A stretch of DNA of 11,812 nucleotides from CAZILN01 sp964540005 (GCA_964540005.1 CAZILN010000391.1:1-11812); one strand, 5' to 3'; positions 1 to 8,396 are shown, numbered from the stretch's first letter. Program-made: numbers and translations. The notes: generated by a model from the letters alone, not told the origin.

Positions 1-62
1 GGAGTTTCCTTCAGATACTTTTCAATTACCTGCCGAAGGGTTTGGATATTACTTCTTTCCAT
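1..62 (-). CDS. DUF721 (DciA-like) protein, N-terminal fragment
   Basis: Only the first 20 codons are inside the window; the gene continues past the left edge. It begins with ATG at 62, because the frame has a stop (the recF TAA) six codons upstream and no other ATG. The peptide MERSNIQTLRQVIEKYLKET matches, from memory, the typical opening of Bacteroidota DUF721 proteins (basic or polar start, then a helix ending in YLKE/FLKE). DUF721 includes DciA, which helps load the replicative helicase DnaB in bacteria lacking DnaC. It starts 15 bases after recF and is almost certainly co-transcribed with it. The domain body is not visible, so the assignment rests on this short N-terminus and on the recF-DUF721 neighbourhood. 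Confidence 0.7.
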   Translation of the reverse strand, partial: MERSNIQTLRQVIEKYLKET

Positions 63-77
63 TAGGCATATTGCACA

Positions 78-1184
78 TTAATCGGTTTCAGTCACACTAC
101 CTCCATCAACCGTATATACTTTATTATCAGTTTCAAGACCATGTAAGACCAGCTCAATGCGTTCCTGGCTGGTATCGTTTATAAAGATCTGTCCGAAAGT
201 ATCCTGTGAAACAAGTTTAACGATCTGTTTAACCCTGTCGGTGTCAAACTTATCAAAGACATCATCCAGCAGCATAATGGGACTGAATCCGTTAATCTTG
301 CTTATAAAATCAAACTTTGCCAGCTTCAGTGCCACCTGGTATGATTTCTTCTGTCCCTGAGACCCGGTCCGTTTAATCGGATACCCGTCAATTGCCAGTC
401 CCAGATCATCTTTATGAATGCCGGCTGTCGTATACTGAAGTATCCTGTCCTTATTCAGGCTCTCCTTCAGCAGCATTGCCAGGTCACCTTCCAATAACTG
501 TGAATTGTACTCAAGATGTACCTTTTCCTTTTTTTCAGAAATGGTATTATAATGATCCTGGAAGACCGGGACCAGCTCCTTAATGAACTGTTGTCTTACC
601 GAAAAGATGTACTTCCCGAGAGTTATGAGTTGTTCATCCCATATTTCAAGCTGGGAAGACTGAAAATTATTCTTCTTTGCAAATTCCTTCAGCAGCACAT
701 TCCTCTGGACAAGAGCCCTGTTATAACGGATCAGGTAATCCAGGTAAGTAACATCGTACTGTGAGATCACAGCATCCATAAACTTCCTTCTCTCTTCGCT
801 TCCTTCAGTAATCAGGCTGCTGTCAGCAGGTGATACCATCACAACAGGCAATAATCCCACATGCTCGGAAAATTTTGAATAATCCTTATTATTCCTTTTA
901 AAGGTTTTTCTTTTCCCCTTTTTAACACCGCAATATATCTTTTCGGGTAAGTCTTTCCTGATATAGTCTCCCTGGATAACAAAGAAATCCTTTGAATGCA
1001 TAATACTCTGACTGTCAATATTGTTGAAATAACTCTTAGTCAGAGACAGGTAATGGATGGCATCAAGCAGATTGGTCTTACCTGAACCATTATTACCAAC
1101 GAAACAATTGATCCTGCTGCTGAATGCAAGATCCAGCTGATTATAATTCTTAAAATTTACCAGTGACAGTTTTTCCAGATACAT
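78..1184 (-). CDS. recF: DNA replication and repair protein RecF
   Basis: This 368-residue protein is a complete RecF, an SMC-like ATPase that binds at single-strand gaps and helps load RecA with RecO and RecR. The Walker A motif GNNGSGKT lies at about residues 30-37. The ABC-type signature in the form SQGQ is at about 275-278, and Walker B (IMLLDD) is at about 303-308. The frame is open to 1226, but I chose the ATG at 1184 because RecF proteins start with a short strand like MYLEKLSLVNFKNY, and the 14 extra residues upstream resemble nothing in the family. Length is normal. It is followed after 15 bases by a DUF721 gene and is divergent from the TPR gene. I found no convincing promoter in its 147-bp upstream region; TAATTTTA at 1203-1210 (minus) is the best -7 match but has no -33 partner. 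Confidence 0.95.
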   Translation of the reverse strand: MYLEKLSLVNFKNYNQLDLAFSSRINCFVGNNGSGKTNLLDAIHYLSLTKSYFNNIDSQSIMHSKDFFVIQGDYIRKDLPEKIYCGVKKGKRKTFKRNNKDYSKFSEHVGLLPVVMVSPADSSLITEGSEERRKFMDAVISQYDVTYLDYLIRYNRALVQRNVLLKEFAKKNNFQSSQLEIWDEQLITLGKYIFSVRQQFIKELVPVFQDHYNTISEKKEKVHLEYNSQLLEGDLAMLLKESLNKDRILQYTTAGIHKDDLGLAIDGYPIKRTGSQGQKKSYQVALKLAKFDFISKINGFSPIMLLDDVFDKFDTDRVKQIVKLVSQDTFGQIFINDTSQERIELVLHGLETDNKVYTVDGGSVTETD

Positions 1185-1290
1185 CAGAATATAATTGATA
1201 GGTAAAATTAGGAAATCCTGTAACAATATAGAAGGATTATCAGGCTTTGAGCTAATTTAAGCAGGATTTTTTTATTCCCGAGAATTCGAT

Positions 1291-1298
1291 TACTTTTG
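1291..1298 (+). promoter_or_regulatory. Candidate Bacteroidota -7 box for the TPR-ribH unit
   Basis: TACTTTTG fits the Bacteroidota -7 consensus TAnnTTTG exactly. It lies 33 bases upstream of the ATG at 1332, which would give a short leader of about 25-30 bases. The -33 partner is weak: a T-run at about 1267-1273 sits at the right distance (TTTT instead of TTTG). This is a pattern match only, with no transcription data. Confidence 0.5.
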
Positions 1299-1331
1299 CG
1301 ATGTTTTTGAAAAAAGGAAATAAATCTTACT

Positions 1332-2021
1332 ATGGCGAAAAAGAAGCAGGCCAAACCTGACAGTATGGAAAGTGTGGAAAGTGCACTGACCAGAACAGAG
1401 TTGTTTTTAGAAAATAATCAGAAGCTCATTGTCAGGATTGTAGCAGTTGTGCTGGCAATTGTAGCGATTTTTATTGGTGTCAAGAAATTCTACCTGGCGC
1501 CGCTGGAAGAAGAAGCACAAGCACAAATGTTTGTAGCCGAACAATATTTCGAAATTGATTCCTTTAGCCTGGCCCTTTATGGGGATGGCAATTATTCAGG
1601 TTTCCTGGACATCATTGATGAATACGGAATCACCAGATCTGCGAATCTCTCAAGGTATTATGCAGGAATTTCATTATTGAAACTGGGACAGTTTGCTGAT
1701 GCCCTCGAATACCTGGAAAAATTCAAGTCCTATGACAAGATGGTTGCGCCCATAGCAACCGGGGCCATTGGCGATGCCCTGGTAGAGCTGGATGAGATTG
1801 AAGAAGCAGCCGGTCATTACCTTGAGGCGGCTAAAATGAGTGATAACCAGTTCACTACCCCCCTGTACCTGATGAAAGCCGGACAGGTATATGAAAAGCT
1901 GGAAGAATATGAAAAGGCGGCAGAGCTGTACGAGCAGATAGACAGGGAATACCCGGCTTTCTCGAGACAGAGGAATATTGAAAAATATATAGCCCGCACA
2001 AAACTTCTGGGCGGCCTGTAA
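1332..2021 (+). CDS. Membrane-anchored tetratricopeptide repeat protein (YfgM-like)
   Basis: The 229-residue protein has a short lysine-rich cytoplasmic N-terminus and one strongly hydrophobic segment at about residues 32-52. The rest is a soluble helical domain, predicted periplasmic by the positive-inside rule. TPR-like helix pairs are visible at about 107-132 (YYAGISLLKLGQFADALEYL), 139-170 and 177-208 (AGQVYEKLEEYEKAAELYEQ). The layout of one N-terminal anchor plus C-terminal TPRs recalls the TPR_21/YfgM family, where E. coli YfgM partners PpiD at the translocon. The role here is unproven; it may be a general scaffold for exported proteins. It lies 34 bases upstream of ribH on the same strand, a pairing I recall as common in Bacteroidota, so the two are probably co-transcribed. 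Confidence 0.85.
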   Translation: MAKKKQAKPDSMESVESALTRTELFLENNQKLIVRIVAVVLAIVAIFIGVKKFYLAPLEEEAQAQMFVAEQYFEIDSFSLALYGDGNYSGFLDIIDEYGITRSANLSRYYAGISLLKLGQFADALEYLEKFKSYDKMVAPIATGAIGDALVELDEIEEAAGHYLEAAKMSDNQFTTPLYLMKAGQVYEKLEEYEKAAELYEQIDREYPAFSRQRNIEKYIARTKLLGGL

Positions 2022-2055
2022 GAGATACAGGCCTGCAACCAATTTCCCCAGGCGT

Positions 2056-2562
2056 ATGTCCACTCAAAATAAAAACCTCTCAGATTACCGCCCAGAGGAT
2101 GTTCCATCTGCAGCCGGATTCAGCTTCGGGATAGTAGTTTCCCAGTGGAACAACCAGGTTACAGGCGCCATGCTGGAGGAAGCCTTTAGCACCCTTATTA
2201 ATTGCGGAACCGCGGAAAAGGACATACACATCCACCATGTTCCGGGCAGCTTTGAACTGCCGCTGGGCGCCCAGCTAATTGAAGAATATTACTGTCCGGA
2301 TGCCATCATTTGCCTTGGATGCGTGATACAGGGAGAGACCAGGCATTTCGACTATGTCTGTTCAGGTGTAACCGATGGAATTGCACAGCTGAACCTGAAG
2401 TACAACAAGCCCTTTATTTTTGGAGTACTGACCACCCGGAACCTTGAACAGGCCCTGGCCCGTGCAGGTGGGAAACACGGAAACAAGGGTGTTGAAGCCG
2501 CCCTTACAGCCATTAAAATGGCATCCCTGAAAAGTGAACTTAATAAGCAGGCAGGTAAATAA
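2056..2562 (+). CDS. ribH: 6,7-dimethyl-8-ribityllumazine synthase
   Basis: RibH condenses 5-amino-6-ribitylamino-uracil with 3,4-dihydroxy-2-butanone 4-phosphate to make lumazine, the next-to-last step of riboflavin synthesis, in an icosahedral or pentameric assembly. The 168-residue sequence shows FGIVVSQWN (aromatic W31 in the substrate pocket), GSFELP at 64-69, GETRHFDYV with the catalytic histidine H97, and RAGGKHGNKGVEAA with the phosphate-binding arginine R136. Length and the start MSTQNKNLSDYRPEDVP fit Bacteroidota relatives. Two positions are unusual: R128 stands in the TT(D/E)(N/T) segment, and A135 replaces the acid that usually precedes the conserved arginine. It follows the TPR gene by 34 bases and converges on yidC with 33 bases between stops; I see no clear terminator hairpin there. 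Confidence 0.95.
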   Translation: MSTQNKNLSDYRPEDVPSAAGFSFGIVVSQWNNQVTGAMLEEAFSTLINCGTAEKDIHIHHVPGSFELPLGAQLIEEYYCPDAIICLGCVIQGETRHFDYVCSGVTDGIAQLNLKYNKPFIFGVLTTRNLEQALARAGGKHGNKGVEAALTAIKMASLKSELNKQAGK

Positions 2563-2595
2563 AGAGCTTAACCAGGTTTTATTCCAGTTCTATGT

Positions 2596-4512
2596 CTATC
2601 TCTTTTTCTTTGGCGGGTTACTCCTTTGCCTGGCCATATCCTCCATCCTCTTCTGGAAACTGGATTTTTTAGCGGTCCCGGATTTCTTTTTCTGGTTTAA
2701 CTGTATCTTCCTGCGGAGTGCATCTTCATCTACAAACAGCTTGAAAATCTGGTTCTGTCCAAAGGTAATGATGTTGGCCAGAAAATAGTAATAGGTAAGG
2801 GCCGAAGAGTAACCGTTCAGGATGAACATGAACATGACCGGCATGATGTACATCATCCCCTTCATCCCCGGCATCTGCGTCTGGGAAGCCGTTGCCTGGT
2901 TACTTATCTTCATGGTGAGAATGGTCGATGCTGTCATCAGGAGGGTAAACAGGCTGACATGATCACCGTACATCGGAATATTCCATGGCAGGTCCAGAAT
3001 GGAATCATAGGTCGACAGGTCGGTTGCCCAGAGGAAATGTTCCTGCCTCAGTTCTATCGAAGTCGGGAAAAACCTGAACATGGCGATAAGGATGGGCATC
3101 TGCAGTACCATCGGCAGGCATCCTCCCAGCGGGCTGACCCCTGCTTTTTTATAAAGCGCCATGGTAGCCTGCTGGCGTTCCATTGATTTATCCTTGGGAA
3201 TCTTTGCATTAATTTCGTCTATTTCTGGTTTCAATACCCTCATCTTGGCCATGGACAGGTAGGAACGGTAAGTAAGGGGGAAAAGGCCAATCTTAATAAT
3301 AAGGGTCAGAACCAGGATGATAATTCCGTAACTGTTGATAAACCTGTTCAGCCAGTTAAAGATGGGAATGATAAGGTAACGGTTAAAGACCCTGCTGAAC
3401 CATCCTCCCAGTTGCATCAGGTTCTCGAGTTCCAGGTCATACTTTTTCAGGGTCTGGTAATGATTCGGACCAAAAAATAATTTCATCGGGAACTCATAGG
3501 ACTCCTTTGCTTCATATGGCAGGCCGATCTGAGCAGTGAATTCCTTGAGGTAATGATCTGTCTCGCCAAATTTCTTAATGGACAAATAGGCATTATTGAA
3601 ACTGTTATCTGCAATAATAACCGAAGAGAAAAAATGCTGTTTGAACCCGACCCACCTCAATCGAGTGGAAATATCCTGTGCCTGCACTTCCTTTTTACTG
3701 CGGGAATTAAACCAATCCACCTCATCTTCAAAATGTTTAAAGAAGATATTGGTATAGTTCATTTCATTAAACCTACCCTTCTCGTGTCCGGCCGCATAGT
3801 AGTCCCAGTTCAGGTCAATAAAACTGGTATTCCTTGCTATAACATCCTGGGTATTATGAAAGGAAATGGTGAAATCTACCAGGTAGCGGCCCGGATTGAA
3901 GGTATATATATAATCTATATACTTATCTTCCCCTGCCGACAGCCTCATGGTAATCGATTCCGGTGAGCCCTGAATATTGATATAATCGTCTTTAACCGAG
4001 GGCTGGAAATACAGTTCAGTAGTATTTATGCTCCGGTTGGCTGCAAAAAAATTAAGGCCGAATATGGTTGAATCGCCATCAAATAATATCAGGGGCTTCC
4101 CGTCAAATGTAAGGTAATCCTTCAGTTCTACGGAATATATCCTGCCTCCCCTGGTAGCCAGCACTACCTTTAACAGGTCTGTTTCTACGGTAATAAATTC
4201 CTGGGTTCCGGTTGCCGCCTCCCCGAATACACCGAACTGTGAAACCAGGTCTTCAACATTACCGGGATCCTGTCCAGGTACCTGTTGGGGTGCCTGCTGT
4301 GTCTGCAACTGCTGGTCCGTCCCCGGCCGGGATTCAGTTTCTGTTATGGCTTCCGTTTCAACAGGCAGCATTTCCCTCTGAACCTGCTCAATTGAATCCT
4401 GCCTCAGCCTATTGGCTTCTTTCATTTTCTCCCTGGAAGGTTTTGTAAATACTGAGTATGCGACCAGAATTCCTCCAATGAGTATAATCCCTATGATTGT
4501 ATTTCTATCCAT
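2596..4512 (-). CDS. yidC: Membrane protein insertase YidC
   Basis: YidC inserts and folds inner-membrane proteins, alone or with SecYEG. The 638-residue protein has an N-terminal anchor at about residues 4-20, a Q/P/E-rich linker to about 90, a large periplasmic domain to about 370, and the 60KD_IMP insertase core from about 380 to 595. In the core, K407 sits where E. coli has the groove arginine (IIKIGLFPLT segment). It is followed by SMAKMRVLKPEI and by SPLGGCLPMVLQMP near 460-473. The C-terminal 45 residues are very basic (ending PPKKKR), suited to ribosome contact. The frame is open to 4620, but I chose the ATG at 4512 because the family begins MDRNTIIG and the longer version would overlap pyrG by 89 bases. 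It starts 19 bases after the pyrG stop, as the last gene of the DUF349-pyrG-yidC unit. Confidence 0.95.
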   Translation of the reverse strand: MDRNTIIGIILIGGILVAYSVFTKPSREKMKEANRLRQDSIEQVQREMLPVETEAITETESRPGTDQQLQTQQAPQQVPGQDPGNVEDLVSQFGVFGEAATGTQEFITVETDLLKVVLATRGGRIYSVELKDYLTFDGKPLILFDGDSTIFGLNFFAANRSINTTELYFQPSVKDDYINIQGSPESITMRLSAGEDKYIDYIYTFNPGRYLVDFTISFHNTQDVIARNTSFIDLNWDYYAAGHEKGRFNEMNYTNIFFKHFEDEVDWFNSRSKKEVQAQDISTRLRWVGFKQHFFSSVIIADNSFNNAYLSIKKFGETDHYLKEFTAQIGLPYEAKESYEFPMKLFFGPNHYQTLKKYDLELENLMQLGGWFSRVFNRYLIIPIFNWLNRFINSYGIIILVLTLIIKIGLFPLTYRSYLSMAKMRVLKPEIDEINAKIPKDKSMERQQATMALYKKAGVSPLGGCLPMVLQMPILIAMFRFFPTSIELRQEHFLWATDLSTYDSILDLPWNIPMYGDHVSLFTLLMTASTILTMKISNQATASQTQMPGMKGMMYIMPVMFMFILNGYSSALTYYYFLANIITFGQNQIFKLFVDEDALRRKIQLNQKKKSGTAKKSSFQKRMEDMARQRSNPPKKKR

Positions 4513-4531
4513 TATCTGTTCTTTCCAAGTA

Positions 4532-6193
4532 TTAATCCTGTTTAGTGTGTGTGCTTTCCTTAGTCTGTTTGGAACTTTCTTCCTTCTGTGAACAGGAGAG
4601 AGCGGCTTCCACAAAACCAATGAATAAAGGATGTGGAGACATGGCTGTACTGCTGTATTCGGGATGGAACTGCACTCCTGTAAACCAGGGATGATCCTTT
4701 AATTCTACAATTTCCACCAGTTCGGAATCGGGATTGATACCGGAAGCTATCATGCCTGCCTTTTCAAACTCTTCAAGGTACTGGTTGTTAAATTCATATC
4801 TGTGCCTGTGCCTTTCCCTGATAAAGGTCTTGTTATATGCCCTGTGAACCAGCGTATTCTCCTTTATATCACATGGATAGGCTCCCAGACGCATGGTTCC
4901 TCCCTTTTCCGTAATTCCTTTCTGTTCTTCCATCAGATCAATTACCGGAAAGGGTGTAAGACGATCCATCTCGGTAGAATGAGCTTTCTCATAACCCAGG
5001 ACATTCCTGGCAAATTCAACCACTGCAAGCTGCATACCCAGGCAGATGCCCAGGTAAGGTATTTTATTCTCCCTGGCATACGTTGCAGTAAGAATTTTTC
5101 CTTCTATTCCCCTCTCACCAAATCCCGGTGCAACAATCAGTCCATCCAGGCCCTCCAGGGATTCCTTATAATTATGCACGGTCAGTTCTTCCGAGTGGAT
5201 ACTCCTGATATCCACCCTGCACTCATGAACTGCGCCGGCATGAATCAGCGATTCAATAATTGATTTGTAAGAATCGGCCAGTTCAACATATTTCCCTATA
5301 AGACCAACCTTAATTTCTTTTTTCGGATTCTTGAGTTTATCAACGAATTGTTTCCAGGCTTTCAGATCAGGAGCTTCAGTAATTTCCATTCCAAGTTTCC
5401 GCATCACGGTACTATCCAGCTTCTCGTCCAGCATCCTCAAAGGCACCTCGTAAATTGTTGATACATTGATGGACTCGATCACCGAGGGATAATCAACATT
5501 ACAGAATAGTGCGACTTTTTTCCTGATCTCGCTGTTAATGGGTTTCTCAGACCTTAGTACAAGTATGTCAGGCTGAATACCGTTTTCCAGCAAGACTTTT
5601 ACGGAATGTTGTGTTGGTTTTGTTTTCAGTTCACCTGTTGCGGCCAGGTACGGGACGAGTGTCAGGTGTATGACCAGGGCATTGGAAGGACCCATTTCCC
5701 ATTTCATCTGCCTTACTGCTTCTATATATGGCAGTGACTCAATATCACCGACAGTTCCTCCTATCTCGGTCAGGACTATATCAAATTTTGGCCCGGCCCC
5801 GAGTAATTTAACCCTTCTCTTGATCTCATCTGTTATATGCGGAACGACCTGCACTGTTTTCCCAAGGTAATCTCCCCGGCGTTCTTTATTAATTACCGAT
5901 TGATAGATACGGCCGGTGGTTATGTTATTTGCCTGTGAGGTAGGTACCCCGAGGAATCTCTCATAATGTCCCAGGTCAAGGTCAGTTTCTGCACCATCCT
6001 CGGTGACGTAACATTCTCCATGTTCATATGGGTTCAGGGTTCCGGGATCGACATTGATGTAAGGATCCAGTTTCTGGATGGTTACAGAAAATCCGCGTTC
6101 CTGCAAAAGTTTTGCCAGTGATGCAGAGATTATGCCTTTGCCAAGGGAAGAGGTCACGCCTCCTGTTATAAATATGTATTTGGTAGATGCCAA
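4532..6193 (-). CDS. pyrG: CTP synthase (glutamine-hydrolysing), TTG start
   Basis: PyrG makes CTP from UTP, ATP and glutamine. The 553-residue protein carries both halves. The synthetase domain has the P-loop GGVTSSLGKG at 11-20, VDPGTLNPYEHGECYV near 48-63 and EIGGTVGDIES at 143-153. The class I glutamine amidotransferase domain has nucleophile C384 in LGICLGMQ and the H510/E512 pair in GVQFHPE. All key residues are present. The start codon is TTG at 6193: in that frame a TAA lies five codons upstream, there is no ATG between, and the conserved N-terminus TKYIFITGGV begins at codon 4. A Ser/Lys/Gln/Thr-rich tail of about 20 residues ends the protein. It lies 37 bases after the DUF349 gene and 19 before yidC. 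Confidence 0.97.
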   Translation of the reverse strand: MASTKYIFITGGVTSSLGKGIISASLAKLLQERGFSVTIQKLDPYINVDPGTLNPYEHGECYVTEDGAETDLDLGHYERFLGVPTSQANNITTGRIYQSVINKERRGDYLGKTVQVVPHITDEIKRRVKLLGAGPKFDIVLTEIGGTVGDIESLPYIEAVRQMKWEMGPSNALVIHLTLVPYLAATGELKTKPTQHSVKVLLENGIQPDILVLRSEKPINSEIRKKVALFCNVDYPSVIESINVSTIYEVPLRMLDEKLDSTVMRKLGMEITEAPDLKAWKQFVDKLKNPKKEIKVGLIGKYVELADSYKSIIESLIHAGAVHECRVDIRSIHSEELTVHNYKESLEGLDGLIVAPGFGERGIEGKILTATYARENKIPYLGICLGMQLAVVEFARNVLGYEKAHSTEMDRLTPFPVIDLMEEQKGITEKGGTMRLGAYPCDIKENTLVHRAYNKTFIRERHRHRYEFNNQYLEEFEKAGMIASGINPDSELVEIVELKDHPWFTGVQFHPEYSSTAMSPHPLFIGFVEAALSCSQKEESSKQTKESTHTKQD

Positions 6194-6230
6194 ACTTCTA
6201 TTGTTTTACAAATGAATATTTTTTCAATTA

Positions 6231-8267
6231 TTAATCATCCGAATCAGCTTTGTCAATCATATCGATCTTCATTTCCAGTGTTTTAATAGTCTCTTTTGCG
6301 CTATGTATCTTGCTTTCAACATCCTGTATCATGGTTTCGGCATTCTTGGATTTAGCAAAAAACCCTATGTTGTTTTCCCACAATACAATATCGCTGCGGA
6401 GCTGCTGCAGGCGTGTCAGGTATTTTTCCCTTTCCTGATTGAGCTTGATACCCATGTTAGGCTTTTGCACCAGGTTATTCAGCCGGTTCCTGAATTTCAG
6501 AATATTCTTTTGCTGATCATCAATTTTCAGGCTGTCAAAATGCTTATTTATAACATCCCGGTATTTATCCTGTAATGCCTCCTTATCCTTTATGGGTACA
6601 AAACCGATCTCTGTCCATCTTCTCTGGAATTCATTCAGTTTTTTAAAGTTTGCTTCAATATTATCCGTGGTTTTGAAAGCTTCTATTTCTTTGATCAGGT
6701 CTTGTTTCAGTTGAAGATTGGTTTCATAGGTTTTATCAATATTTTTGAAAAAATCCGATTTCCGTTCAAAGAACTGATCACAGGCCGTTCTGAAACGTTT
6801 CCATATCTGGTCAGACTGTTTTTTCGGAGCCGGACCAATCTCTTTCCATTTTTTCTGCAGCCTGATAAGTTCCTCCGTGGTTTTTTTCCATTCTGTGCTC
6901 TCTTTCAGGGATTCAGCCTGTATGCATAGTTCAGTCTTTAGTTGCATATTATTCTGCTGCACCTCCTTGTTTGCCGCATAAAATTCACGTTTACGGCTGA
7001 AAAAAGTATCACAGGCTTCCCTGAATCTCTGGTATATCTTTGTGTTATCCTTCTTGGGAGCAAAACCTATGGTTCTCCATACTTTTTGCAGTTTAACCAG
7101 CTCACGTGATTTATCATCCCATTCCCTGTGGGATTTTAAAACCAGGTTACAGATATCTTCTGCTTTCTCACACAGTATTTCTTTCTGCTCCAGGTTTTTC
7201 TTCTGTGATTTCTTCAGGTCTTCGAAATGCTGCTGGTGCCTTGAATTAACCTTATAGGTAGCTTCTTTGAACCGTGTCCATATCTCCGTTCTCTTATCCG
7301 TAGGAACCGGCCCTATCTCTCTCCATTGATCATGATATTTCTGCAGAGTTTTAAAAGCGTTCACTACCGATGGTTCCAGGATCAATTCTTCAGCCTTCTC
7401 GCATAAACTGATCTTGGCTTCCAGGTTCTTCTTCAGGTCAAGGTCCCGTAATTCCTTATTGATCTTAATGAAATCATAGAACTTTTCGACATGGTAATGG
7501 TACGTCTCCCACATATCTTTCAGGCTGGATTGGGGTACAAGCCCTATTGACCGCCATTCTCTCTGCAGATCCCTGAATTCATTAAAGGTTTTATTAATGG
7601 ATTCCTTGCGGTTAACAAGGTCCTTGATTTTCTCAATAACCTCGTATTTCAATGTAAGGTTTTCCTTTTTCTGCTGTTCAAGGGTACGGTTAAATTCTGT
7701 TTTCCTTTCCCGGAATTTCCGGAACAGTTCCTTTATTTCTATCTCCAAGGAATCATCAGGAGTTTTAAAATCTTCAATCCTTCCGCCTTCTTCAACGAAT
7801 TTCTTTCGCTTGGCCTCTGTTTCGAGCTTGAATTTTTTATAGAAATTCAGTTTGATGTTATCCACATCTGTCATAATGGCCTGAACCGATTGGGCCTCAA
7901 GGAGGTCTCTCAACCTGCTAACAAGGTCTTCCCTGCTAAGGCTTGAGTAATTGAATTCAGCAAATCCACCGGGATCGGAAGCAGTAACGGCTGCCGGTTT
8001 TTCTTCAATAGGATCCGGGTGATCTTCGACGTCAGGGGTGACGGGAGCTTGGGTGGATTTATCTTCTGGCTCTGCACTCCCAGACACCTGTTCCCCAGGC
8101 GGGTCAGGTTGCCGGGACTCATCATTCTCTACTCTTTTCTCTTCTTCTTTAGTCGCGTTGGAATCAGTCTGTTCTTCAATGTCAGAATCCTGCTTATTTT
8201 CACCAGAAGAATTATCTCCCGGGAATGGTTCTTCCAGAACCGAGTCTTGTTGATCTATGATCTCCAT
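6231..8267 (-). CDS. DUF349 domain protein with five repeats
   Basis: The function is unknown. The 678-residue protein has an acidic, low-complexity N-terminus (about 1-100, rich in D, E, P and S) and then a long, charged, mostly helical body. Five copies of the DUF349 hallmark W-x-x-I-G-x-x-P are visible, with tryptophans at 238, 315, 397, 474 and 551 and spacings of 77, 82, 77 and 77 residues. Each is followed by a helix of the type IW.RFR.A...FF..K. The last 80 residues form another charged helical stretch. No signal peptide or membrane segment is seen, so it is probably cytoplasmic. The repeated three-helix units suggest an elongated binding or scaffold protein. It heads the unit with pyrG and yidC and has a candidate promoter upstream. 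DUF349 proteins are common in Bacteroidota, but I know of no established role. Confidence 0.85.
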   Translation of the reverse strand: MEIIDQQDSVLEEPFPGDNSSGENKQDSDIEEQTDSNATKEEEKRVENDESRQPDPPGEQVSGSAEPEDKSTQAPVTPDVEDHPDPIEEKPAAVTASDPGGFAEFNYSSLSREDLVSRLRDLLEAQSVQAIMTDVDNIKLNFYKKFKLETEAKRKKFVEEGGRIEDFKTPDDSLEIEIKELFRKFRERKTEFNRTLEQQKKENLTLKYEVIEKIKDLVNRKESINKTFNEFRDLQREWRSIGLVPQSSLKDMWETYHYHVEKFYDFIKINKELRDLDLKKNLEAKISLCEKAEELILEPSVVNAFKTLQKYHDQWREIGPVPTDKRTEIWTRFKEATYKVNSRHQQHFEDLKKSQKKNLEQKEILCEKAEDICNLVLKSHREWDDKSRELVKLQKVWRTIGFAPKKDNTKIYQRFREACDTFFSRKREFYAANKEVQQNNMQLKTELCIQAESLKESTEWKKTTEELIRLQKKWKEIGPAPKKQSDQIWKRFRTACDQFFERKSDFFKNIDKTYETNLQLKQDLIKEIEAFKTTDNIEANFKKLNEFQRRWTEIGFVPIKDKEALQDKYRDVINKHFDSLKIDDQQKNILKFRNRLNNLVQKPNMGIKLNQEREKYLTRLQQLRSDIVLWENNIGFFAKSKNAETMIQDVESKIHSAKETIKTLEMKIDMIDKADSDD

Positions 8268-8303
8268 TATTAGGCATACTTTACCAAATCAAGCAAATAT
8301 GTG

Positions 8304-8334
8304 CGAAAATAGATATTTCACCAGTACTGACAAA
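8304..8334 (-). promoter_or_regulatory. Candidate promoter for the DUF349-pyrG-yidC unit
   Basis: On the minus strand TTTG (8334-8331) is followed after exactly 19 bases by TATTTTCG (8311-8304). This matches the Bacteroidota -33 TTTG and -7 TAnnTTTG pair, with one mismatch in the -7 box. It would start transcription near 8297, leaving about 30 bases of leader before the ATG at 8267. It is a pattern match in the divergent region shared with trmD. Confidence 0.5.
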
Positions 8335-8373
8335 GTTTTTTTCGGTAAATCAACGAATTCCGCCGGTCTTCAC

Positions 8374-8381
8374 TATTTTTA
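8374..8381 (+). promoter_or_regulatory. Weak candidate -7 box for trmD
   Basis: TATTTTTA differs from TAnnTTTG only in the last base and lies 15 bases upstream of the trmD ATG. That would make the leader very short, and no TTTG-like -33 box is seen at the right distance. Listed because it is the best candidate in the 129-bp divergent region on this strand. Confidence 0.25.
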
Positions 8382-8396
8382 CCAAAAAGATCCTAA

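Noticed and set aside
1185..1226. N-terminal extension of RecF by 14 residues.
   Set aside because: RecF proteins begin at the conserved first strand, which matches the ATG at 1184; the extension is not family-like.
2563..2595. Possible bidirectional terminator between ribH and yidC.
   Set aside because: The 33-bp gap contains AACCAGGTT, but the 4-bp arms are separated by one base and cannot form a hairpin; no other stem is visible.
4513..4620. N-terminal extension of YidC by 36 residues.
   Set aside because: It overlaps the 3' end of pyrG by 89 bases, and the extra peptide is basic and unlike the family. The ATG at 4512 gives the normal YidC N-terminal anchor.
8280..8390. Repeated TTTACC/GGTAAA words in the divergent DUF349-trmD region (near 8281, 8345 and 8380), possibly an operator.
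   Set aside because: The words are only six bases long in AT-rich DNA, with irregular spacing and no extended symmetry, so chance is sufficient.
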